From Hydrogenovibrio sp. UBA650 (GTDB taxonomy: Bacteria > Pseudomonadota > Gammaproteobacteria > Thiomicrospirales > Thiomicrospiraceae), in contig DBOI01000142.1 of the NCBI GenBank assembly GCA_002299245.1, positions 1 to 5,430 on the forward strand: DNA of 5,430 nt. Direction: 5' to 3'. Numbering within the stretch: position 1 is the first letter of the stretch; each line of letters begins with the position of its first letter. Positions 1-5,334 of the stretch are shown one piece after another. The notes under the pieces are model-generated. The model searched no databases. It saw only the letters and a list, made by a program, of their open reading frames with translations, and was not told where the DNA came from. The position numbers were made by a program, and so were the translations under genes.

Positions 1-2
1 AG

Positions 3-110
3 AAAGTTGCTCGTGCGGTTGAACTATCTGCCGATAAGTACTGTTCTGTCTCAAAGATGCTGGAAAAGACCGCAGAGATGACTCATAGCTATGAGATTGT
101 TGAAGCTTAA
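3..110 (+). CDS. OsmC family protein, YhfA-like, C-terminal end only
   Basis: Only the last 35 codons and the TAA stop are inside the window; the gene begins upstream. The visible peptide contains ARAVELSADKYCSV followed by MLEKTAEMTHSYEIVEA. This closely resembles the C-terminus of E. coli YhfA as I remember it (ARAVDLSAEKYCSV, then ITHSYEVV). The cysteine in the KYCSV motif is the second conserved cysteine of the OsmC/Ohr superfamily, which in Ohr and OsmC takes part in thiol-based peroxide reduction. The physiological substrate of the YhfA branch is not established, so no function beyond family membership is claimed. A strong hairpin terminator begins about 20 bases after the stop, so this is the last gene of its transcript. 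The frame is open to the window edge. Confidence 0.85.
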   Translation, partial: KVARAVELSADKYCSVSKMLEKTAEMTHSYEIVEA

Positions 111-130
111 TTCAGGGTATTAATCTTCTG

Positions 131-165
131 AAAAAAATAAACCCGCCAAAGCGGGTTTTTTTTAT
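131..165. terminator. Bidirectional intrinsic terminator
   Basis: An 8-bp stem (AAACCCGC at 139-146 with GCGGGTTT at 151-158) closes a CAAA loop. An A-run precedes it (131-137) and a T-run follows it (157-163). Read on the plus strand it ends the OsmC-like gene at 110. Read on the minus strand the A-run becomes a U-tract, and it would end the chemoreceptor transcript about 50 bases after that gene's stop. The converging gene arrangement fits a shared terminator. Confidence 0.92.
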
Positions 166-211
166 AGTTAATGGATTTGTTTTTGTAAATTAACAGGCCT
201 CTGAATTTAGT

Positions 212-3127
212 CTATGTAATTTTAAATTTACTCATAACATCTCTGAAAGCAGCGGCATCATTATTCATATTGCTGGCTTCGTTGGAGGCCTGACTAACAA
301 TTTGACCGGTTTGCTGGGTGTCTTGGTCAATTTGAGTAATCGCACTATTTACCTGAGTAATACCTTGAGATTGCTCTTGAATTGACTGGGTAATCTGTTC
401 AATTAACTGGCTGACATTGCCAATATTGCCATTGATATCATCGAATGACTCACTGGATTGATTAACCAGTTTGGTGCCTTCCTCAATTTGGCTGGTGGTT
501 TCTTCAACTAATGATTTGATGTCTTTGGCAGCATCGGCTGATTTCTGAGCTAGGGTTCGAACTTCACCTGCCACTACCGCAAAGCCACGGCCGTGTTCTC
601 CGGCACGAGCGGCCTCAACCGCTGCATTGAGTGCCAATAGGTTTGTCTGGAATGCAATGCTGTCAATCAGGTTAACAATGTCGGCAATTCTGGCACTGGC
701 ATCCTGGATTGAGTTCATAGCTTCAGTGGTATTTCTCATTCCCTGAACGCCTTGTTCAGAGGCTTGAACTGTTTGTAAAGATAACTGGTTAGCCTGATTG
801 GCGTTTTCAGCATTCTGTTGCACGATTGCTGTCATCTCTTCCATTGACGAAGCGGTTTGTTCAAGGCTTGCTGCCTGTTGGCGTGATCGCTGTTCAATGT
901 TGCTGTTACTCTCGGCTATGGTGCTTGCCGAACCGGCAACTGAGTTCGAAAGCTCATTGGCATCACTGATCAATTTACGGATTTGTCCTACCGAGGCGTT
1001 AATACCTTCTTGTAGATGTTTCAAGTCACCTGAAAAGTCACCTTGAACACTTGAGGTTAGGTCGCCCTGACTATTGGCGGTAACCGTTGCCGAGATCGCA
1101 GAAATCGAGTTGTTAACCTGGGATAAAGCGTGATTTAGAGCATTTTTAACCGAACCCAGTGAGCCTTTCATTTCTGCGCTGATCTGTCTGTCAAATTCTC
1201 CTTCTGCCATTGCAGAAGCAACATTGTTGATCTCAGAGATGGCTGTGTTGACTTGAGTTAAAGTCATCTGTGCGGAATTAAGCAAATCTTTGAAAGTACC
1301 GTGGAACTCGTCGCTGATGGTTAGGTTTTGGTCGAACTCTCCGTTGGCAAGATGCCCCAAGCCTTTCTCAACTTGAGTCATTGCTCGGTCAATCACTTCA
1401 ATACTGGCATTCATTGAATCACGAAGACGATCCATTTCTCCACCGATCTCATATTCGACCTTATTAGAAAAGTCGCCTCCAGCGAGTTTTTTTACCGATT
1501 CATTAACTGAGTTAACTGCAAATTGGCTTAAGTTCATCAAGTGGTTAAAGGATTTAACAATACGATACAGCTCGTCTCTTGAAGGCTCCATTTTGATACG
1601 CACATCTAAACGGCCTGACTCCATGATTTCGGTCATCTCTTTTAATGGTTTTAGGATAGAAACCATCGCACCATATAAAAATAGTATTGAGATAATCACC
1701 ACGAGAACTAATCCAATCAGGCTGTAGATAAGCATAGTTTTAGCATAGGATAACTTCTGTTCGATTACTGATTTGATCTGTTCTCCTATTTTGTTGTCAA
1801 GTTGTTTCAGGAGTTTGATTTTGCCAGTTATGATGTCAAACCAGACGGTTGGATCAATATTAAAGCCACCAATATTTGCTTTCTCTTCAGCAATAGCTCG
1901 ATATTTATTCACCTCAGCAAAAGGTGGCTGTTTGATCATGGCTTGATATTCTGCCAGCATATCTTTTGATGCATGGTTGATAAAGCTATCCATATAGCTG
2001 TTTTGCTCTGACACCAGGCTAATGTATTTTTTGTACAGGCCGGGAGGAAAAGCATTTTTTGCAAACGTATTGGTTAGCACCGCGCGTTCAATACCGGCAC
2101 GTTCTTTTGACTTAAGGAAAAACTCATAGCTGATGGTTTCACTGGTTACCACTGGATCGGTCATAATTTCAGCAACTTTACCTGTGGTAGCCAACATTAA
2201 TTTATTCAAACTGGTGTAAAACCCTAAGGCTTCGGCAAGACTGGTTGATTGATTGCTGACTCCTTGGCGGATACTGTCTAGCTTGGCTAGCTTTTCTCTA
2301 ATTTGTTGGATTTTTTCATTAACTGCCTCTGATTTAGTGAAGTCATAGCTTGCTAGAATCTGTTCATATCTTTCTCTTTGGGTATCGAATAGCTTTCTTT
2401 GATCGAGAATCTTATCGGCAAATTTTTTACCGTTGGAGCCGAGATAACCGGCAGACATTCCTCGCTCTTTTTGTGATTCATGTACCCAGTTACTAAGTTG
2501 TTGCACCAGCTCGATTTTATGAGTAAGGGTTTGGTATTCTGTTACTTGTTCGATGTTTTTCTGAATCGCTGATCCCATATAGAACATCAAAGCGATAATC
2601 ACCGGGGTATAGGCCAAGGCAGCTTTACTCTTGAAGTCGAGTTTTTTCATCCATTCAATCGGATTGATGTAAGAGACGATTCTGGAAATAAGTCTGACTT
2701 CAGTGCCTCGAACCAGTTCAGATACACCGCTTTCTATACGCTGGTAAAGTGCTTTTGCAGCATTAATCTGTGCTTCAGTCGCTGCGGCTCGAACCGAAAC
2801 ATAGCCTATCTGACGACCATCTTTGATCAGAGGAGAAACGTTGGCTTCTACCCAATAATCATGACCAGTTCTTGATTTGTTGACCACAATAGCATTCCAG
2901 TCGTCTCCATCTTTAATGGTCTGCCACATATCCTCAAAGACTTGTTTTGGTACCATTGGGTTACGAATTATATTGTGCGGTTGACCAATAAGTTCGGCAG
3001 CATCATCGAAGCCCGATATGTGAATAAAGTCATCAGATGCAGAAAGGATAGTGCCGTTTAGATCTGTCTTGGACATTAAGACAGCATCATCCGGGATAAT
3101 TATTCTGTTATTAACAATCTCGTACAT
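212..3127 (-). CDS. Methyl-accepting chemotaxis protein with Aer-like PAS, NIT and poly-HAMP domains
   Basis: This 971-residue inner-membrane chemoreceptor would signal to CheA/CheW and the flagellar motor. In order it has: an Aer-like PAS domain (about 17-113; MSKTDLNGTI, QPHNIIRNP and DYWVEANVSP motifs); a first membrane segment (about 168-188); a periplasmic NIT-type sensor (about 203-450, with the QKERGMSAGYLGS signature of nitrate/nitrite-sensing domains); a second membrane segment (about 465-489); HAMP (about 493-538); four more HAMP-like units (to about 719); and the signalling hairpin with tip IAFQTNLLALNAAVEAARAGEHGRG (about 819-846, quoted in part: AFQTNLLALNAAVEAARAGE). The region after the tip aligns without gaps to E. 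coli Tsr from memory, so it is of the 36-heptad class. There is no C-terminal CheR/CheB-binding pentapeptide. The start chosen is an ATG with GAGG five bases upstream. A longer in-frame extension to a TTG at 3193 lacks a binding site and lies upstream of the predicted transcript start. The ligand is unknown; nitrate or nitrite is only a family-based guess. Confidence 0.93.
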   Translation of the reverse strand: MYEIVNNRIIIPDDAVLMSKTDLNGTILSASDDFIHISGFDDAAELIGQPHNIIRNPMVPKQVFEDMWQTIKDGDDWNAIVVNKSRTGHDYWVEANVSPLIKDGRQIGYVSVRAAATEAQINAAKALYQRIESGVSELVRGTEVRLISRIVSYINPIEWMKKLDFKSKAALAYTPVIIALMFYMGSAIQKNIEQVTEYQTLTHKIELVQQLSNWVHESQKERGMSAGYLGSNGKKFADKILDQRKLFDTQRERYEQILASYDFTKSEAVNEKIQQIREKLAKLDSIRQGVSNQSTSLAEALGFYTSLNKLMLATTGKVAEIMTDPVVTSETISYEFFLKSKERAGIERAVLTNTFAKNAFPPGLYKKYISLVSEQNSYMDSFINHASKDMLAEYQAMIKQPPFAEVNKYRAIAEEKANIGGFNIDPTVWFDIITGKIKLLKQLDNKIGEQIKSVIEQKLSYAKTMLIYSLIGLVLVVIISILFLYGAMVSILKPLKEMTEIMESGRLDVRIKMEPSRDELYRIVKSFNHLMNLSQFAVNSVNESVKKLAGGDFSNKVEYEIGGEMDRLRDSMNASIEVIDRAMTQVEKGLGHLANGEFDQNLTISDEFHGTFKDLLNSAQMTLTQVNTAISEINNVASAMAEGEFDRQISAEMKGSLGSVKNALNHALSQVNNSISAISATVTANSQGDLTSSVQGDFSGDLKHLQEGINASVGQIRKLISDANELSNSVAGSASTIAESNSNIEQRSRQQAASLEQTASSMEEMTAIVQQNAENANQANQLSLQTVQASEQGVQGMRNTTEAMNSIQDASARIADIVNLIDSIAFQTNLLALNAAVEAARAGEHGRGFAVVAGEVRTLAQKSADAAKDIKSLVEETTSQIEEGTKLVNQSSESFDDINGNIGNVSQLIEQITQSIQEQSQGITQVNSAITQIDQDTQQTGQIVSQASNEASNMNNDAAAFRDVMSKFKIT

Positions 3128-3132
3128 TTTTT

Positions 3133-3136
3133 CCTC
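3133..3136 (-). promoter_or_regulatory. Shine-Dalgarno site deciding the chemoreceptor start
   Basis: The minus strand reads GAGG, then five A bases, then ATG at 3127. This is well-spaced and marks MYEIVNN as the N-terminus. That leaves a short lead-in before the SKTDLNG strand of the PAS domain, as in Aer. The alternative ATG at 3175 has only AAGG, which is part of the sigma-54 promoter sequence. Confidence 0.75.
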
Positions 3137-3176
3137 ACAGCCCAAAAGCGGCAAATATTTCCGTACTGAATCCATT

Positions 3177-3192
3177 AGCAAACCTTGCGCCA
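3177..3192 (-). promoter_or_regulatory. Sigma-54 (RpoN) promoter for the chemoreceptor
   Basis: The minus strand reads TGGCGC, AAGGT, TTGCT. The consensus is TGGCAC-N5-TTGCW, so there is one mismatch and the -24 GG (3191-3190) and -12 GC (3179-3178) have exactly the required spacing. Transcription would start near 3166, giving a leader of about 40 nt before the ATG at 3127. Sigma-54 with an enhancer-binding regulator controls flagellar and chemotaxis genes in many polar-flagellated gammaproteobacteria. No enhancer-binding site was identified. The site lies in the gap after bioA, so it would give the receptor its own regulation. Confidence 0.7.
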
Positions 3193-3236
3193 ATATTTAT
3201 GGATGATAATAATTGTTATTTATAGCTGAAAGGTTT

Positions 3237-4529
3237 CTAGATAATGCTTTGAATGGTTTTACCTATTCCCGTGGTTAACTGTTCAAGTTGTCGCTGGGGA
3301 ATGTTATAGGCGGGCATGGTGTAAACCAGTTTACCAAAGGGTCTTAGCCAGATGCCATTTTCAATACCAGCAGCCTGCACGGCTGAACCAAGGTCATCTC
3401 TTTTTAATTCAATTACACCGATTGCTCCCAAGATACGAACATCGGCAACGCCGTTTAGCTTTTCGAGTGGTGAAAGTGTTTCTCTCAAGTGATTTTCAAT
3501 TCGTTGAATATTGTCTTGCCAAGGTGAGCTGAGTAATAGATCAATGTTGGCAATCGCTGCCCGGCAGGCCAAAGGATTAGCCATAAAAGTTGGGCCGTGA
3601 GCGAGAATGCCGGGTTGACCAGAGCTGATTGTTTGGCTGATCTCTGCTGTTGCCAGCGTTGCCGCCAAGCTAATGTGTCCTCCTGTTAGAGTTTTACCCA
3701 GAGTCATAATGTCAGGAGAGATATCTGCCCATTCGCAGGCAAACAGTTTACCTGTGCGACCAAAGCCGGTGGCGATTTCATCAGCGATTAGCAGCACATC
3801 GTATTGGTTGCAGAGTTGTCTTAGTTGTTTTAAATAAGCAGGCCTGTAAAAACGCATTCCGCCTGCGCCTTGCACAATGGGTTCAATAATGACTGCGGCA
3901 ATAGAGTGTTGGTTCTGTTTTAACAGGCCTTCTAGTTCATTAATATCAGAATTATTTGAGTCGATATTAAATTCCATCTGCGGGGCGGGGGCGAAAAAGT
4001 GGTCTGTTAAAATTTCAGAGAAAAGATTGTGCATACCATTAACCGGGTCACACACGGCCATGGTGGCGAAGGTATCACCGTGGTAACCATTTTTAACGGT
4101 GAGTAATCTGTTTTTTTCAGGCTGGCCTTTGCTTATCCAGTATTGCATCGCCATCTTGATTGCGACTTCTACGGCAACCGAGCCGGAATCGACAAAAAAC
4201 ACTTTTTCAAGGCCGGCAGGAGAGAGTTTGACTAAACGTTTAGCCAGTTCAATGGCAGGCTCGTGAGTTAGGCCGCCAAACATTATGTGAGGCATAGTGT
4301 CAATTTGCTCGTGCATGGCCTGTTGAATTTTTGGATGATTGTAGCCATGCAGGGTTGCCCACCAGGATGACATGCCATCAACCAGTTCGGTGCCGTCAGC
4401 TAGAGTGATGATTGAACCCTGGGTTTTTGCGACACCAATCGCAGCGATATCGGCAGGCATTTTGGCATAGGGGTGCCAGATATGCTGTTGATCAAATTCA
4501 AGAAGAGATTGCCAGTGGTTGTTTAGCAT
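3237..4529 (-). CDS. bioA: Adenosylmethionine--8-amino-7-oxononanoate aminotransferase (DAPA synthase)
   Basis: This cytoplasmic PLP enzyme of biotin synthesis transfers the amino group of S-adenosylmethionine to KAPA (8-amino-7-oxononanoate), forming DAPA (7,8-diaminononanoate). It has 430 residues, against 429 in E. coli from memory. Visible motifs are HIWHPYAKM near the N-terminus (substrate-site Tyr21), SGSVAVE (115-121, phosphate binding), NGYHGDT (147-153, Tyr149 stacking on PLP), IADEIATGFGRTG (248-260, Asp250), LGKTLTGG with the Schiff-base lysine Lys279, HGPTFMANP (311-319), and Arg396 in WLRPFGK for the KAPA carboxylate. All key residues are present, so it should be active. No other bio gene is in the window. 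The ATG has no clear Shine-Dalgarno upstream; the start is chosen because the N-terminus matches the family. No terminator is visible between it and the chemoreceptor 109 bases downstream. Confidence 0.97.
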   Translation of the reverse strand: MLNNHWQSLLEFDQQHIWHPYAKMPADIAAIGVAKTQGSIITLADGTELVDGMSSWWATLHGYNHPKIQQAMHEQIDTMPHIMFGGLTHEPAIELAKRLVKLSPAGLEKVFFVDSGSVAVEVAIKMAMQYWISKGQPEKNRLLTVKNGYHGDTFATMAVCDPVNGMHNLFSEILTDHFFAPAPQMEFNIDSNNSDINELEGLLKQNQHSIAAVIIEPIVQGAGGMRFYRPAYLKQLRQLCNQYDVLLIADEIATGFGRTGKLFACEWADISPDIMTLGKTLTGGHISLAATLATAEISQTISSGQPGILAHGPTFMANPLACRAAIANIDLLLSSPWQDNIQRIENHLRETLSPLEKLNGVADVRILGAIGVIELKRDDLGSAVQAAGIENGIWLRPFGKLVYTMPAYNIPQRQLEQLTTGIGKTIQSII

Positions 4530-4563
4530 AATTTTTGGATTGCTTTTATTGTGTGTTTTGAGA

Positions 4564-4594
4564 ATTATAAAAGAGATTTTACATGGCAGCTCAA
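4564..4594 (-). promoter_or_regulatory. Candidate sigma-70 promoter for bioA
   Basis: The minus strand has a perfect -10 TATAAT (4564-4569) and a -35-like TTGAGC (4589-4594). The 19-base spacing is longer than the optimal 17. Transcription would start near 4557, about 28 nt before the bioA ATG. The region is AT-rich, so a chance -10 is possible. Confidence 0.4.
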
Positions 4595-4615
4595 GGATTG
4601 CTGAAAAACAAGGGT

Positions 4616-4645
4616 TTGATTTTAAAAACGTTCTGGTTATATAAT
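4616..4645 (+). promoter_or_regulatory. Candidate sigma-70 promoter for the riboswitch leader
   Basis: TTGATT (4616-4621) and TATAAT (4640-4645) are 18 bases apart on the plus strand. The start site would be near 4652, about 30 nt before the first aptamer. This is where a promoter is needed for both aptamers to be in the leader of the gene at 5062. It is back-to-back with the bioA promoter candidate. Confidence 0.55.
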
Positions 4646-4682
4646 TTAGCTAAGTCGTTGTTTAACGGTGAGGTTTTACAAA

Positions 4683-4760
4683 CTTGATGTGCCAAACTTG
4701 TTGTGAAGCAAGGACGGAAAGCCATGGGTCTCACTGAGATCGCCAGGTCGCCTAGTTAAG
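4683..4760 (+). ncRNA. GEMM-I (cyclic di-GMP class I) riboswitch aptamer, copy 1
   Basis: The core matches the GEMM-I pattern in order. CAAAC is followed by a 6-bp helix (4697-4702 with 4707-4712) capped by a GNRA tetraloop GUGA. Then come GGACGGAAAGCC, a second helix (GGUCUC 4727-4732 with GAGAUC 4736-4741), and the 3' signature GCCAGGUCGCC. By analogy with Vibrio cholerae Vc2 (numbering from memory), the ligand-contacting bases would be G4691 (G20), A4718 (A47) and C4751 (C92); C4715 and G4742 would make the long-range C44-G83 pair. A closing stem CUUGAU (4683-4688) with GUUAAG (4755-4760) can form. The usual GACGCAAAG reads GACGGAAAG. The RNA lies about 370 nt upstream of the 5062 start, on the same strand. 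Cyclic di-GMP is inferred from family membership. Confidence 0.85.
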
Positions 4761-4923
4761 CTTTGATATTCGTCAAAGCTTCTGAGTAATTTTCCTTCTT
4801 TGTTCTCTTCTTGGTTGCCACCAGAGTTTGCGATTGTTAAGTAAACGCTTTATTAGCCAAACTTGTTGTGAAGCAGGGACGGAAAGCCATGGGTCTCGGT
4901 CTGAATCGAGATCGCCAGGTTGC
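4691..4923 (+). repeat. Direct repeat formed by the two aptamer cores
   Basis: Bases 4691-4732 and 4856-4897 are identical at 41 of 42 positions (A4711 versus G4876). A further 13 identical bases follow in each copy (4736-4748 and 4908-4920). Only the loop between these blocks differs in length, 3 against 10 bases. The spacer between the copies shows no shared sequence, so the repeat unit is the aptamer itself. Confidence 0.95.
4758..4781 (+). terminator. 9-bp hairpin between the aptamers, possible terminator or expression platform
   Basis: AAGCTTTGA (4758-4766) and TCAAAGCTT (4773-4781) form a perfect 9-bp stem with a TATTCG loop. The sequence that follows (CTGAGTAATTTTCC) is only partly T-rich, so as an intrinsic terminator it is weak. 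Its first three bases are also the last three of the proposed copy-1 closing stem, so the two structures compete. That is the usual design of a riboswitch expression platform. The hairpin is certain as an inverted repeat; its role is inferred. Confidence 0.5.
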
Positions 4924-4929
4924 AAAAGC
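4847..4929 (+). ncRNA. GEMM-I (cyclic di-GMP class I) riboswitch aptamer, copy 2
   Basis: It has the same elements as copy 1. The first helix (4862-4867 with 4872-4877) has a GUGA tetraloop and is followed by GGACGGAAAGCC. The second helix is GGUCUCG (4892-4898) with CGAGAUC (4907-4913) and an 8-nt loop; the 3' signature is GCCAGGUUGC. Predicted ligand contacts are G4856, A4883 and C4923. The A-to-G difference from copy 1 at 4876 turns a U-A pair into U-G and keeps the helix. The closing stem would be GCUUU (4847-4851) with AAAGC (4925-4929), a sequence unlike that of copy 1. An alternative UUGC-AAAA-GCAA hairpin (4920-4931) would capture C4923 and compete with the bound fold. Confidence 0.85.
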
Positions 4930-4953
4930 AATATAATTTGCCTGTTAATCTGT

Positions 4954-4978
4954 GTGCACATCTAACTCGCATGTGTAC
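4954..4978 (+). other. Leader hairpin downstream of aptamer 2
   Basis: GTGCACAT (4954-4961) and ATGTGTAC (4971-4978) make an 8-bp RNA stem with one G-U pair and a 9-nt loop. No T-run follows directly, so it does not look like a standard terminator. It lies between aptamer 2 and the ribosome binding site and may be part of the control region or an RNA-stabilising element. Confidence 0.45.
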
Positions 4979-5034
4979 TCGGTTTATATATGGTGTTTTA
5001 TAGTATTTCGAACCAGACTTTATTGCATGTTTCG

Positions 5035-5055
5035 CTTGAGGTTTTTCTCAAGGAG
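5035..5055 (+). promoter_or_regulatory. Ribosome binding site overlapped by a hairpin
   Basis: The Shine-Dalgarno AAGGAG (5050-5055) is six bases before the ATG at 5062, ideal spacing. CTTGAG (5035-5040) and CTCAAG (5047-5052) form a perfect 6-bp stem with a GTTTTT loop. Its 3' arm contains the first three bases of the Shine-Dalgarno sequence. The stem could limit ribosome access. The overlap is seen directly; control of translation is inferred. Confidence 0.6.
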
Positions 5056-5061
5056 AATGTA

Positions 5062-5334
5062 ATGTTAGTTAATCCACAAAATAGCTGGATAAACAGACAG
5101 GTTACCAGCCTGATGCTGTTATTGGCGGCAACCCTATCAGATGCGGCTGCAGAGCCTAAGATTCAGCAATATATTGTAGATAGTGATTTTAAGATCGTTG
5201 TGGCGGAAGAGGTATCCCAATATTGTGGTTTTGGATACGCTTCAGCTAAAGGATCATTTAATCAAGCCTATAGTGATTATAGTCGGCCAATTAGTTGGCA
5301 GCTTGTAGAGTTAAAAGGGTCTAGAAGCTTCTGA
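5062..5334 (+). CDS. Small secreted protein of unknown function, downstream of the tandem riboswitch
   Basis: I do not recognise this 90-residue protein. The start is chosen for its strong AAGGAG site. An in-frame ATG at 4990 would add 24 residues but has no binding site and would bury the signal peptide. Residues 1-30 look like a Sec signal peptide: a polar start with one arginine (Arg12), a hydrophobic stretch VTSLMLLLAATL, and a likely cleavage after DAAA, before EPK. The mature part, about 60 residues, is rich in aromatics and has a single cysteine (Cys55 in QYCGFGYAS). There is no lipobox, membrane anchor or known motif. It would be exported to the periplasm or beyond. The only visible upstream control region is the double GEMM-I leader, so a role tied to cyclic di-GMP, such as surface attachment or matrix, is plausible but unproven. 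No partner gene follows within the window. Confidence 0.75.
   Translation: MLVNPQNSWINRQVTSLMLLLAATLSDAAAEPKIQQYIVDSDFKIVVAEEVSQYCGFGYASAKGSFNQAYSDYSRPISWQLVELKGSRSF

Noticed and set aside
798..1046. Plus-strand open frame of 82 codons
   Set aside because: It lies wholly inside and antisense to the highly conserved signalling domain of the chemoreceptor, with no binding site or recognisable protein features.
3128..3193. N-terminal extension of the chemoreceptor to a TTG at 3193 or an ATG at 3175
   Set aside because: The extension overlaps the sigma-54 -24/-12 element and lies upstream of its predicted start; the ATG at 3127 has the better binding site and the family-like N-terminus.
3877..4086. 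Plus-strand open frame of 69 codons
   Set aside because: It is antisense to conserved bioA sequence and has no features of a real protein.
4658..4681. BirA-type biotin operator for bioA
   Set aside because: The half-sites resemble TTGTAAACC, but the known operator has a much longer spacer (about 15 bases) than the 6 seen here, and the site is about 90 bases upstream of the bioA promoter candidate.
4724..4759. Small open frames starting at the ATG inside each aptamer (11 codons here, 15 codons at 4889-4936)
   Set aside because: The shared ATG falls in a conserved aptamer position, the peptides differ after the first three residues, and no proper Shine-Dalgarno is present.
4932..4937. Perfect TATAAT after aptamer 2 as a second promoter
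   Set aside because: No -35-like sequence is found 16-18 bases upstream; the region is AT-rich and part of the proposed aptamer switch.
4773..4961. Minus-strand open frame of 62 codons
   Set aside because: It is antisense to the second aptamer and the hairpin; base conservation between aptamer copies is explained by RNA structure, and no binding site is visible.
4990..5061. Upstream ATG giving a 114-residue form of the small secreted protein
   Set aside because: No ribosome binding site precedes it and the extra residues would place the signal peptide internally.
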